Origin: Actinokineospora iranica
GTDB lineage: Bacteria > Actinomycetota > Actinomycetes > Mycobacteriales > Pseudonocardiaceae
Direction of reading: 5' to 3'
DNA: 59,572 nucleotides
Assembly: GCF_900101685.1 (NCBI RefSeq)
Contig: NZ_FMZZ01000023.1
Span: forward strand, 1 to 59,572
In this document: in pieces, positions 17,667 to 27,600 of the stretch
Layout of the letters: every line of letters starts with the position of its first letter
Position numbering within the stretch: position 1 is the stretch's first letter
Notes under the pieces: model-generated
What the model was told of the DNA's origin: nothing
The model's database searches: none
The model's input: only the letters and a program-made list of their open reading frames with translations
Position numbers and translations under genes: made by a program

Positions 17667-18893
17667 CTATGGCGCGGGCGCCGTCGTTCCCCGTGAGACC
17701 AGCACGTTCTCGACCTCGTTGCCCGGACCCGACACCAGCCCGCTGATCAGCTTGTCGAGGTTCTCGGTCGTGCCGCAGCCGGTGAACGCTGGGATGGCCG
17801 CGACCGACTTCAGGACGCTGCGCTTGCCCTCGGGGAGCTTGACCGCGCCTTCCATCGACAGCTTCAGCGGGGTCGCGGTGCGGCAGTTGGGGCCGACCTT
17901 GAGGTCGACGCCGTCCTGGCGGACCTCGAGGACCTTCAGGGTGACCTCGGCTGTCGTCTTCTTGAGCGTGGCGGCGAGGTCGCCGTCCTTGTCCGGCGCG
18001 ATCGTGGCGAAGCCGTTGACGGTGCCCTGCCCGGAGAGCTTGTTCGTCACGGGCATGAACTTGAAGACCACCAGGTACGCCTCAGTGGGCTTGAGGTCGA
18101 TCGTGCCCGTCATCTTGTTGCCTTCCGGGCCGGGGGCGGCGATTTCGATGTCGGTCGCCAGCGCACCGGTCAGCACCACGTTGGTCTTGAGCTTCGCGAT
18201 ACGCGTGGTGGCGGTGAGGTCGAAGTAGTACATGAGCCCCTGGGCCGTCACCGGCGGCTGGGCCAGCGCCCGGTTCTCCGCCGGGGCCTGGGGCGCGGCG
18301 GGGGCCTGCGCGGCGCGGGGGGTCACGTTGACCGTGCCCAGCGCGCCCGCGCCCGGGTTGGCGGCGCAGTCGACGGTCAGGCCGCCGCTGCGGAGGGTGG
18401 CGTCGAGGCCGCTCAGCTCCACTTTCGCCTCGCCCTCGGCGGGGGTGAAGGTGACGGTCTTGCCGATCGCGACGACGCCGAGCTCACCGCCCCCGGGGAG
18501 CGGGTTCGACGAGGTCAGGTCGGCGACCTGGAGGTTTTGGGGGGCGTCTCCCTGGTGCAGGGCGAGCTTGGGGCGCACGGCGGTGTCGACCGTCGTCCCG
18601 CCGCCCCGCAGCGCGTCCACGACGGCGGCGGGCAGGGTCAGCTTCGCGGTGGGCTCAGCGGTCACCGCGTCGCCCGCGACGGCGGTCGAGGGCACGGTCA
18701 GCCCGAACTCGACCGGGACGTCGACCCGTTCCCCGTCCGGAAGCGTGCAGCCGAAACTGCCCGCGGCCGTGGTCTGGCCCGCGGTGGCGGCGCCGGTGAA
18801 GTAGAGCCCGCCCGCGACCGCGGCGCCGACCGCGACAGCGGCGATGACTCGCACCGCGACACGGCGGCTCTTCCGAGACCGGGAAACGTTCAT
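17667..18893 (-). CDS. Secreted protein with DUF6801-like beta-rich domains, unknown function
   Basis: A 408-residue protein. It starts with a basic tract and a hydrophobic signal or anchor (VAVRVIAAVAVGAAVAGGLYF) and continues as a beta-strand-rich exported region (SFGCTLPDGERVDVPVEFGLTV...). The opening CTLPDG segment and strand pattern resemble the DUF6801-type domains of the wall protein at 38344-40110. It lies 82 bp upstream of mceG on the same strand, so it may be co-transcribed with the transporter, but there is no functional evidence. The ATG at 18893 starts just before the basic tract. Confidence 0.7.
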   Translation of the reverse strand: MNVSRSRKSRRVAVRVIAAVAVGAAVAGGLYFTGAATAGQTTAAGSFGCTLPDGERVDVPVEFGLTVPSTAVAGDAVTAEPTAKLTLPAAVVDALRGGGTTVDTAVRPKLALHQGDAPQNLQVADLTSSNPLPGGGELGVVAIGKTVTFTPAEGEAKVELSGLDATLRSGGLTVDCAANPGAGALGTVNVTPRAAQAPAAPQAPAENRALAQPPVTAQGLMYYFDLTATTRIAKLKTNVVLTGALATDIEIAAPGPEGNKMTGTIDLKPTEAYLVVFKFMPVTNKLSGQGTVNGFATIAPDKDGDLAATLKKTTAEVTLKVLEVRQDGVDLKVGPNCRTATPLKLSMEGAVKLPEGKRSVLKSVAAIPAFTGCGTTENLDKLISGLVSGPGNEVENVLVSRGTTAPAP

Positions 18894-19577
18894 GAGACGA
18901 CCACTCACCTGCCGGATAATAAGCGGAGGGAATAGGCGCAAACCGCACGCCGAACCACGGCAAGGGACGTTACCAGCGTGTCACCAGCATGACAACAGTG
19001 CTTTCCCTACCGATGCGTAATGGCGCGGGACTTGTCACGGGTCGCGCAATTCCATGGTCCACTTTGTGCACTACCCAGCACACGGCGGGGCGACACAGGC
19101 CCCTCCAGCCCAGGTCGCACGGGCCAGACCCTGCTGTTTTGTGCGTGGTCGAGCAACTTCTCCTGGGAAGTTGTCACCGAGCGCCGAGTTCGCATGAGGT
19201 ATCGAAACACGGATCGGGAATGATTCGGCCACCATTGCATCACGTGCGTTCAGCGGCCTACGTTACCTCGCCGCGCCGCCTCCGCGCATCACCGGAATCG
19301 ACGCATTCGCCGGGCTTTTTCTTTGGCAGCGGCGATTTCTGGTCGCGTCATCGTAGGCGCTGTCGGCGGGGTGCTGTCCGGTGGGGTGGCTGTCTTGGTC
19401 GGCTCGATGGGGTGGAGTGGTTTCCTCGGGGCCCCAACGAAGGAGCCACGCCATCCCATCGAGCACCTGGCAGCTTCGCGTGCGGCTGGCAGGGGTGTGC
19501 CGTGCGCTCGTTCACCCATCGAGCGCTGAGATGGGCGTCGGTGGGTCCGGCGGGTGGGGTGGGTTTTGACCGGGTGC
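18894..19577. other. Intergenic region containing repeat copy 3
   Basis: About 680 bp with no credible gene. The part at 18894-19260 should carry the promoter for the minus-strand secreted-protein/mce transcript. The part at 19400-19500 is a copy of the dispersed repeat. No RNA gene was recognised. Confidence 0.45.
19403..19500. repeat. Dispersed mosaic inverted repeat, copy 3
   Basis: CTCGATGGGGTGGAG at 19403-19417 is followed by a partial right arm (CCATCCCATCGAG, 19451-19463) and by the CCTGGCAG...GTGCGGCTGGCAG module that also occurs in copies 1 and 2. The inner spacer is shorter (about 33 bp) and unlike the other copies. Confidence 0.6.
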
Positions 19578-19919
19578 TCAGGCTCCTTCGCGGACTGAGC
19601 GGAGCCGCTGGCGTTCCTCGCGGATCAGGGCGCAGGCCTCGCTCAGCTCGCGTGGTGATCTGGCTTTGGCCAGGAGGCGGGACGCCTCGGTGTAGGCGGC
19701 GGTTGCCCGGCGGCGCTGTTCGGCGACGATTCCGCCCGCGCGGCGGGGCACCGATTCGATCTCGTCGGCGAACTCGGAGATCTCGGCGCTGACCTCGTCG
19801 AGGACCTGTCGGAACACGACCTTGTCGCGGCGTCTGCGGGCTCGGTTCCACTTCGCGAAGGCGACCGCGCCCGCGGTTGCCACCACCAGTGCCGCCAAGA
19901 CGACCAGCACGTCTGTCAT
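19578..19919 (-). CDS. Small membrane-anchored helical protein, unknown function
   Basis: A 113-residue protein with an N-terminal membrane helix (VLVVLAALVVATAGAVAFA), then a highly charged, helical cytoplasmic part with heptad-like spacing (VLDEVSAEISEFADEIES; AAYTEASRLLAKARS). Its ATG overlaps the stop of the acyl-CoA synthetase gene (ATGA), so the two are co-translated. A partner or membrane-tethering role for the ligase is possible (inference). No family was recognised. Confidence 0.75.
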   Translation of the reverse strand: MTDVLVVLAALVVATAGAVAFAKWNRARRRRDKVVFRQVLDEVSAEISEFADEIESVPRRAGGIVAEQRRRATAAYTEASRLLAKARSPRELSEACALIREERQRLRSVREGA

Positions 19920-22012
19920 GCCGCGTCTCCCGCGTCCACCTGCTGTTCGAGCAGGTCGCCTTCGGCCAGGACTCGTTTGAGCACCTTGCCGGTCTGGTTG
20001 CGGGGCAGCTCGTCCACGAAGATGACCTCGCGCGGGACGGAGAACCGGGCCAGGCGCTGGTGGACGTAGGCGCGGACGCTGTCCTCGTCCAGGCGGGCGC
20101 CGGGGCGCACCACCACGTAGGCGACCAGCCGCTGCCCGTACTCGGCGTCCGGGACGCCGATCACGGCGGCCTCGTCCACCTGGGGCAGGTCGACCAGGAC
20201 CTCCTCGACCGGGCGGGGGAAGACGTTCTCCCCGCCGGAGACGATCATCTCGTCGTCGCGGCCGGAGACGAACAGGCGCCCGTCCGCGTCGAAGTAGCCG
20301 CGGTCGCCGGTGTCCATGAGCTCGTTGCGGACCTCGCGGCCCGCGCCGTCGGTGTAACCGTCGAAGAGCATGTCGTTGCCGACGAAGATCCGCCCGACCA
20401 CCCCGGGCGGGACCGGCTTGCCGTCCGGGCCGAGCAGCCCGAGCCGGGTGCCCTGTGGGGCCCTGCCCGCGGTGGTCGGCGCGGCGCGCAGGTCGGCCGG
20501 GCCCGCGATGCTGGCCGCGGAGACCTCGGTGGAGCCGTAGAAGTTGTAGAGGATGTCGCCGAAGGTGTCCATGAACCCGGTGACCAGCGCCCCGGGCAGC
20601 GCGGAGCCGCTGCTGGCCACGATCCGCAGGCTGGAGGTGTCGTAGCGGGCGCGCACCTGCGCGGGCAGGTTCAGGATGCGCTGCAGCATGATCGGCACCG
20701 CGAACAGCGCCGTGCACCGGTGCTCGGCGATGGCGGCCAGGGTCGCCTCGGCGTCGAACCGGCGCTGCACCACCAGGCCCGCGCGCAGCGGCATGGCGAT
20801 CTGCAGGGCGGTCAGACCCCAGCTGTGGAAGATCGGGGCGGCCACGAAGATCCGGTCGCCCGCGCGCAGCGGGATGCGGGAGAGCACCTGCGCGGCGTCG
20901 GCCAGGCCCGGGGTGGGCCGACGGGCGCCCTTGGGGGTGCCGGTGGTCCCGGAGGTGAGCACGATGAGCCTGCCCGGCTCGGGCGGCGCGGGCAGCGGAT
21001 CGGTGGCCCCGGCGTCGACCAGCTCGTCGACGGTGGTGTTGACGTGGTCGCTGGGCTCGCCGGTGCCCACCAGCGGAATGTCGTCGGGCAGGTAGCGCAG
21101 CAGCGGGGTGAACTCGTCGTCGGCGACCAAGACGACCACGGTGTGCCTGCGCACCATGTCGTCGATCTGCGCGCCCGCGAGCCCGGTGTTCAGCAGCACC
21201 GCGTCCGCCCCGAGCTTCCCGCACGCGACCAGCGTCTGCACCATCGCGGAGTGGTTGCGGGCGAGCACGCCCACCTTGCTGGCCGGACCAACGCCGAGAC
21301 CGGCCAGGCTGTGCGCGAGGCGGGTGCTGCGCTCATCGACCTGGGCGAAGGTCAGCTCACGGTCCTCGTCGGTGATCGCGGGCGCCTTGGGCGACCGCGC
21401 GGCCGCGGCGCCGTAGCCGCCCGCGAGGGTCGCGCCCCACTTGGCGAGCGCCCGCAGCTGCCGCAGCGTCTTGTCGGGCCGGGCAGGCATGAGGATGCCC
21501 GCGCTGATCAGCGTCTTGGCCACGTGCAGCGCCGACCCGCGCGGCTCCCGGTGCCGGTCGGCCCGGGTGTCGGCGACCCCGGCGAGGTGGTCGGACACCC
21601 GGCGCAGCCCGTCGCGGGCCCAGGTGCGGATGTCGGACTCCGACCAGGACGCGCCCAGCTCGTGGCGCAGCATGGGCTTGAAGAAGACGATCTTGACCTG
21701 GGTGCGGTCGGGCCCCGCGTCGCTGAGCCGGATCGAGACCCAGCCCCCGGTGTCCGGAACCCCGGAGAGCACCAGCTGCTCGTCGCGCCGGTTGATGACC
21801 GTGCGCAGCCGGTGATCGATCACCGCGTTCGTGCCCAGACATGCCCGCAGCGCGTACTCGGCGGGCGCGCCGTAACCATCGGTGGCGAGCTTGTCGCAAC
21901 TGCTGACCCCTCGGAAGAACCGGGGGTAGCGGGCGGGCTCGCCCAGGATCTCCCACAGCTCGGACCGAGAGTGATCCATCGTCATGTCGAAAACCACGCA
22001 GTCGGCAGCCAT
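19916..22012 (-). CDS. SRPBCC domain fused to an acyl-CoA synthetase/AMP ligase
   Basis: About 698 residues. The N-terminal 150 (FDMTMDHSRSELWEIL... VSIRLSDAGPDRTQVKIVFF) read as a START/polyketide-cyclase-like lipid-binding fold. After a linker comes a class I adenylate-forming enzyme with VLTSGTTGTPKGA, the NFYGSTE motif, TGDRGYFD, the SGRDDEMIVSGGENVFP hinge and the terminal catalytic Lys in RNQTGKVLKRVL. It should activate an acyl substrate as CoA or acyl-AMP. Joining a hydrophobic-ligand domain to such a ligase is unusual. The ATG at 22012 follows GAGG. It lies 205 bp downstream of the glycosyltransferase gene on the same strand and may serve the adjacent lipid cluster. Confidence 0.85.
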   Translation of the reverse strand: MAADCVVFDMTMDHSRSELWEILGEPARYPRFFRGVSSCDKLATDGYGAPAEYALRACLGTNAVIDHRLRTVINRRDEQLVLSGVPDTGGWVSIRLSDAGPDRTQVKIVFFKPMLRHELGASWSESDIRTWARDGLRRVSDHLAGVADTRADRHREPRGSALHVAKTLISAGILMPARPDKTLRQLRALAKWGATLAGGYGAAAARSPKAPAITDEDRELTFAQVDERSTRLAHSLAGLGVGPASKVGVLARNHSAMVQTLVACGKLGADAVLLNTGLAGAQIDDMVRRHTVVVLVADDEFTPLLRYLPDDIPLVGTGEPSDHVNTTVDELVDAGATDPLPAPPEPGRLIVLTSGTTGTPKGARRPTPGLADAAQVLSRIPLRAGDRIFVAAPIFHSWGLTALQIAMPLRAGLVVQRRFDAEATLAAIAEHRCTALFAVPIMLQRILNLPAQVRARYDTSSLRIVASSGSALPGALVTGFMDTFGDILYNFYGSTEVSAASIAGPADLRAAPTTAGRAPQGTRLGLLGPDGKPVPPGVVGRIFVGNDMLFDGYTDGAGREVRNELMDTGDRGYFDADGRLFVSGRDDEMIVSGGENVFPRPVEEVLVDLPQVDEAAVIGVPDAEYGQRLVAYVVVRPGARLDEDSVRAYVHQRLARFSVPREVIFVDELPRNQTGKVLKRVLAEGDLLEQQVDAGDAA

Positions 22013-22217
22013 GACACCCGTCCTCGGTCTAGTCCCACCTCGGTTCACCGAAGAAAGCACCCCCATTAACCTGGGGTCAAGGGTGACCGACCAGTTGCGA
22101 CAAAACTGCGCGGTGACCGCACACCGGGGTCGAGGTTTTATGTGCCTGCGGACAGTTTTCGCGTGGACGTTAAGTGCCGTTACACGCCACGACCTGCGAC
22201 GACACGATCGCGCGGGG

Positions 22218-23378
22218 TCAGCGTTTTTGGCTTAGTATCACAAGTTCGTCCGCCGCGGCAACAGCCCCGCCCGCCGCGAGGAAGGACGCACGCACCGCCT
22301 GGGCGGCCTGCCGGTGCACCGGGTTGTCCAGAACGTCGTCCAGCGCCTTGCCGATGTGCTCGGCCCGCGCGTGCGCGAACCGCACCCGCACCCCCGCCCC
22401 GGCGCCGACGACCTGCTCGGCCACGATCGGCTGGTCATCGCGGATGGGCGCCACCACCAGCGGCAGCCCCCGGGCCAGCGACTCACACACCGTGTTGTGC
22501 CCCGCATGGCACACAACCGCGGCGGCCCGGTCAAGCACCGCCTGCTGCGGCACGGAGTCGCGAACCAGAACATTGTCCGGAACCTCGACCCCAGCGAACA
22601 CATCCCCCGGCGCGACCACCACAGCGGAAACCCCCGGCCGATCACCGACGGCGGCGACACACTCCCGCAGGAACCGCCCACCCGCGTCGGCGTTCAACGT
22701 CCCCAGGGTGACCAGCACCAACCGCCGCTCAGAATCCAACCAGGACCATGGAAACCCAGAGTCCACAGCCTCTTCACGGGCGACCGGCCCAACAAACCGC
22801 AGCGGCCCACCAGGGATCGCCACATCCCCGACCAGCGCGGGCGTCGTGAACCCCAGCACCAGATGCGGCGAGAACCGAAGATCCCCTTCAGCCCCCGAAT
22901 CCCCGAACCGCCCACGCAGCGCGGAAAGCTGCTCGGCAACCCGTTCGGCAACAGCGGGCATGGCAGCCAGCGGATCAGTGAACTCACTGGAAGTGGTAGC
23001 GGACGTGGCCCACGGAACCCCCACCCGCTCAGCGACCAACGCCCCCGCGAACGCCTGCTGGTCCACAACCACAACATCGGGCCGCCCTTGGGCAATCGCC
23101 TGCTCAACCCCAGGCACCATCGCCTCGGCAAGGGGAACAAGCACGTCATCCCAGAGAAACTTCAAAGCGGCGAACCCGCGAGCCTGCGCAGGCCGCTCGG
23201 CAACCGGAGCACCAGCACACGGATAGACGACAGAACCGCTGGGCAGCAACCGCCCCAACAACTCCGGGTCACCCGCCCAGGCAACCGAGTGCCCCCGCCG
23301 CGACAACTCAGCAGCCACACCAACCATCGGATTGATGTGACCGGCAAACGGAGGCACAACCACCAAGAACCGGCTCAC
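22218..23378 (-). CDS. GT1-family glycosyltransferase (MGT type)
   Basis: About 386 residues with the GT-B fold. The N-terminal acceptor domain starts FLVVVPPFAGHINPMVGVA. The C-terminal donor site contains VLVTLGTL and the sugar-nucleotide motif HAGHNTVCESLARGLPLV...DDQP, as in macrolide and glycolipid glycosyltransferases. It should transfer a sugar from a nucleotide donor to a lipid or polyketide hydroxyl. The GTG at 23378 (MSRFLVVV) is preferred over an upstream TTG because AGGTGGGG precedes it. It is the last gene of the main synthase operon, 107 bp after the hydrolase, and suggests the product is glycosylated. Confidence 0.87.
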   Translation of the reverse strand: MSRFLVVVPPFAGHINPMVGVAAELSRRGHSVAWAGDPELLGRLLPSGSVVYPCAGAPVAERPAQARGFAALKFLWDDVLVPLAEAMVPGVEQAIAQGRPDVVVVDQQAFAGALVAERVGVPWATSATTSSEFTDPLAAMPAVAERVAEQLSALRGRFGDSGAEGDLRFSPHLVLGFTTPALVGDVAIPGGPLRFVGPVAREEAVDSGFPWSWLDSERRLVLVTLGTLNADAGGRFLRECVAAVGDRPGVSAVVVAPGDVFAGVEVPDNVLVRDSVPQQAVLDRAAAVVCHAGHNTVCESLARGLPLVVAPIRDDQPIVAEQVVGAGAGVRVRFAHARAEHIGKALDDVLDNPVHRQAAQAVRASFLAAGGAVAAADELVILSQKR

Positions 23379-23484
23379 CGCCCCACCTGCCAAGCCGCGC
23401 CAACGCCCGCCAATCGAGCAGACCCCGCAACCCAGCCCGCAGCGGACCCCCGAGCAGCCCCGCCCGGAGCAAACCCGGCGGAAC

Positions 23485-24288
23485 TCACGCAGCGGCCCGG
23501 TCGTGCAGAGCGTTCACCCAGCCGAGAACCATGTCCCGCACAGTCCGATGCCGCTCCACCAGCACCGAATGGTTCTGCCCGTCGATGACCTCGGTCCGGC
23601 AGTCCGGCAGCAACGACTCCACAGCCGTCAGATCATCACTCTGGAACCCTTCACTGCCCAAAATGGACAGCACCGGGCACGTGATCGAAGCCAGTTCCGC
23701 AGAGCTCAGCAACGGCCCCTGAGGCACCTCTTCCACGATGCTCGTGGCCCGGATCATCGCCGCCGCCGCCTTCGCCAGCCGGGCGTGGTGGCTGCCGAAG
23801 GTCTCCGCCAGCCAGCGCAGGTTCTCCTCGTTGTCCATCTCCGCCACGACGATTTCCAGCGTGCGGCCCATCTTCTCCGCCCACGGCTCGGTGGCGGGCT
23901 CGGCCTCGATGGAGACGATGCTGCGCACCCGCCCGGGGTGCCGCGCGGCGAAGCTGAACGCGATCGTGCCGCCGAAGCTGTTGCCGACCAGGTGGACGGG
24001 CTGGTGAATGCCGTTCAGGTCGAGCAGTTCAGTCAGGTCGTCGACGAAGTCCGACAGCCGGTACCCGGTCGCAGGCCGCTCGGTGCGGCCGTGCGCGCGG
24101 AGGTCGTAGGTGAAGACCTCCATGCCCGCCTCGGCGAACGGCGCGGCCAGGGTCAGGTAGAAGCTGGCCAGGCTGTCGTAGCCGAGGCCGTGGACGAACA
24201 CCACGACCGGCGGGGACGCCGAGCGCGGGTTCTTCGCGGGCATCCGCTGGTAGTGCGTGCGGATGCCCCTGACCTCGATCATCGCCAC
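23485..24288 (-). CDS. Alpha/beta-hydrolase
   Basis: A 267-residue alpha/beta-hydrolase with the oxyanion HGLGYDS loop, the nucleophile elbow GNSFGG (Ser about 103) and a C-terminal catalytic His (QNHSVLVE). A late acidic residue (near LLPDCRTEVIDG) completes the triad. Placed directly after a free ACP and the synthase genes, it may release the acyl product from a carrier protein or edit it (inference). Start GTG 24288 or ATG 24282. The gap to the ACP stop is 3 bp. Confidence 0.82.
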   Translation of the reverse strand: MAMIEVRGIRTHYQRMPAKNPRSASPPVVVFVHGLGYDSLASFYLTLAAPFAEAGMEVFTYDLRAHGRTERPATGYRLSDFVDDLTELLDLNGIHQPVHLVGNSFGGTIAFSFAARHPGRVRSIVSIEAEPATEPWAEKMGRTLEIVVAEMDNEENLRWLAETFGSHHARLAKAAAAMIRATSIVEEVPQGPLLSSAELASITCPVLSILGSEGFQSDDLTAVESLLPDCRTEVIDGQNHSVLVERHRTVRDMVLGWVNALHDRAAA

Positions 24289-24291
24289 GGC

Positions 24292-24612
24292 TCAGCGTCC
24301 CGCCGTCGCGTCGACAACGAAGTCAACGAGCAGGCCGACGCGCAGGGCGATGACCTGGTCGAGGTCAAGCTCGGCGAGGAACGCGGCGAGGTTGACCTGC
24401 TCGCCGTAGCGCTCGCTGAGCATCGCGGCCACCGCGACGAGGTCGATGCTCTCCAGCCCGAGGTCGTCGTGGAAGCTGGTGTCCTCGGTGATCTCGGTGT
24501 CGTCGAGGCCGTACTGGTCGAGCACCTTCTCCAACATGCCGCGGATCTCGTCGAGGACCTCCGCGCGCGCGGGGGACTGCTGTGCCGTCTCGGTCACCTG
24601 GGAAATGGTCAC
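24292..24612 (-). CDS. Free-standing acyl carrier protein
   Basis: A 106-residue acidic protein with the carrier motif DDLGLESIDLVAVAAML. The Ser of LESID is the predicted phosphopantetheine site. The motif differs from the DSIKR motif of the five ACPs inside the large synthase, so this carrier probably has a different partner. Its ATG overlaps the stop of the AT-DH-PPTase gene (ATGA). A short extra N-terminal segment (about 20 residues) precedes the first helix. Confidence 0.9.
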   Translation of the reverse strand: MTISQVTETAQQSPARAEVLDEIRGMLEKVLDQYGLDDTEITEDTSFHDDLGLESIDLVAVAAMLSERYGEQVNLAAFLAELDLDQVIALRVGLLVDFVVDATAGR

Positions 24613-27600
24613 TGGAAACGCTCCCTCTGGGTGTCACGTGCCGCCGTCCAGGCGACGATGTACTGCCGATCCGGCAGCCCCGCCGGGCTGCCGACCAGTT
24701 CGGTGTCCGCCCTGACACCGCCGACGGCGGCGCGCGCGTCGGCCTCAGCCGCCGCGACGCTCCGCTGCCCCACCTCGACCACCGCGACGGCGAGCGGAGT
24801 CGCCGCCGGTTCGGACACCAGCGCGACGCCGATCTCGCGGCAGGTCGCCACGGCCAAGTCGAGGGCGGGCAAGACTAACCCTTCCCTGCCGACCGCGACC
24901 ATCCGGCCGTCCGCGTCCTCGCGGATCTCGATCTCGGCCGGGAACAGCGGGCCGAATCCGCTGTCCCACAACTTGCCCCGCACCGCGTCCTTGAGCACAA
25001 CGCGGGCGAGCAGCCACTGCCTGCGCTCGCGCGGCGGGCAGCTCTCGTACTCGGCCCGTTCGGCCGAGCCGAGGTATTTGCGCAGGTAGAACTCCCGGGA
25101 GGCCAGCGTCGGCCAGCGCTCGGCGGCGACCCACCAGCCGCGCTCGTGCCGGTCGGACAAAGCGCTGGTCTCCGGGAAGCGGTGCACGGCGCTGGTCTTG
25201 GGGTCGCTGTCGAACCGGTGGTCGGTCCAGCCGGTGATCGACACCAGGGTCTGGTCGCCGCTGCTGACCTGCAGGTCGGCGCGCAACTCGCGCTCATCGA
25301 TGGCGGCGATCCGGATCGCGCTCTCGACCGCCGTGCCCGCCGTGGGCGGCGCGGCGTGGAAGCGGATGCGGGCGATCGACACCGGGAACGCGATCCACCG
25401 CTGCGGGTGGCATTCCACCAGCCAGTGGCCGATGACGTGGCCCGCGTTGTCCAGCAGCGCCCCTGGCGCGCTGGGCACGGTGATCTCGGCGCGGGCGGCG
25501 TGCGGGGCGACGCCCACGGTGCGGGTGACGCCCTGGTAGGCCGGGCCGTGGAAAAGCCAGCGCTCTTCGTACAGGCGGGCGGCGGTCACCGTGGGCTGCC
25601 GCTCGTCGGCGGGCTCCTCCCAGACCGGCGGCCCGGACGGGTAGTCGTCGGCGAACACCACGATCCCGTCGGCGTAGTCGCCGAGGCGGACCTGCACCCG
25701 GTCGCGGTCGATCCGCCGCACGCGCACCGGCACCCGCTGCTCGGGCGCGGCGACCAGCCAGCGGTGCAGCCGCACGTCGTCGACGCCGACGGCGACCCGG
25801 TCGGTGATAAGGTCCTGGGCGAAGCGCATCAGGTGCCAGACGACGGTGGTGGCGGGGACCACCGGCCGCAGGTCGGACTCGTCGCGCCAGCCGGGGCGCT
25901 GGTGGGCGAAGCAGTGGTCGAGCAGGTAGGGCATCTCGCTGGTGGAGACCACCAGTTCGGTGGTCGCCCCGGGCGGCGTGGACGAGGCGAGCACAGCGGG
26001 CCCACGCGCGGCCGCGGCCGATCCGAGCCCCCTCGGCCGACCGACCGCGGGTGGCGCGGTCCTCGGCGCGGCCGGGGTCGGCCGGGACCCGGCAGGGCCT
26101 GCGCCGGACGCGGTCGGGGTCGCGGTGGGGCGGGCGGCCACCGGATCAGGAGCGGCCACGGAACGGTGGGCGACAGTCGAATTGTGGCCGGACGCGACGG
26201 GCGCCGCTTGGGCGGCGGCGAGCACGGCGGCCACCGACTCGGCGGTCTCGCGAACCAGGGCGGCGAGTTCGGGCAGCGCGGGGAAGCGGCCTGCCAGGGC
26301 GGCGAGCTGGTCGAGCGCGCCGACCGGCGTCGGCTCCGGCCGCGCGGCGGGCGCGGAGCGGCGAGGCCGCGCGCCCCCTGGGGCCGGGGCGACTGGAGCC
26401 GGGGACCTGGGCGCGGGGGCCGGGGTGGGCGGCGCCGAGACTCCGGGGAGCTGGCCGGCAGGCGCTTCTGGCGCCGGGTGCCAGGGCTCCGGAGCGGGAG
26501 ACGCGGTGCGTGCCGCCGGAGCCGTGGTTCCCTGGGCCATGATCCCCGGCAGGGGCGAGCCCTCGGACGCCGCGGCGGTCGAGTCCGCGGGGGCGGGGGC
26601 TTCCGGGGCCGGGGCTTCCGGGGTGGCGGCTTGGCCTGCGACGGTCACGGCCTCGGCGGGGTCGAGGGCGGTGAAGTCGGGGGCGGCGCCCTCGGTCCAC
26701 AGGGCCAGGGCGGCGCGGCGCAGTTGCAGCATCCCGGTCGAGCGGCCTGCGTTGGCGGCCACGGTCAGGTGGTCGTGCTCGCGCAGGGTGTCGTCGATGA
26801 GCGAGCCGAGTTGGCCGGGGCCGGCCTGGACGAACGCGCGGACGCCGGAGTCGTGCAGGGCCATGGCCAGGGCGCGGAAGCGGACCGGTTCCAGCAGGTG
26901 CCGGACGCACAGTTCCCGCGCGGCGCCCTCGTCCACCGGGAATGGGCTCGCGGTGGTCGCCGACCACACCGGCACCGCGGGCGGGTGCAGGCGCAGGCTG
27001 GGCACGCCGCTCTCCCGGAACGGGGCCAGGTAGGGGGCGAGCATCGGGGTGTGGAAGCCGGAGCGGAACGGCATGACCTGGCAGATCACGGCCTTGGCGC
27101 GCAGGTCGTCCACGACGCCCTTGACCGCTTCCGCCGGTCCGCACACCACCGTCTGGTTCGTGGAGTTCTCGTGCGAGACGACGACCCCGGCCACCCCGTC
27201 GACGGCCTCGGCGGCGCGGTCGGCAGGGCAGCCCAGCACGGCGAACTCGACGCCGGGCACGCGCAGCGCGTCCAGGTCGATCCTGGTCAGCATCTCCTCG
27301 AAGTCGGCGGCGGCGAACATGCCCCCGGCGATCATCGCGGTCCACTCCCCCACGCTGTGCCCGGCCACGATCGCCGGGGTGATCGCGAGCTTGCGCAGCG
27401 CCGCGTCCATGAGCCTGCCGACGTTGATGACCGCGGCGCCGTGCCTGCCCAGGGTCTCGACGCTCAGGTCGGGGACCGGCACGCCCAGCCACTGCGCGAC
27501 GTCGGCGACCGCAGGGTCGAACTCGGCCTCCAAGCCGGGGAACAGGAACGCGATGCTCGTGCCCGGCGCGCCCAGCAGCGGGTCCGGGCTGAACCACAGG

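Noticed and set aside
23380..23430. Possible fourth copy of the dispersed repeat (minus-strand TGCTCGAT...GGCGGG)
   Set aside because: Only a short, imperfect match at the glycosyltransferase start, without the second arm or CTGGCAG module.
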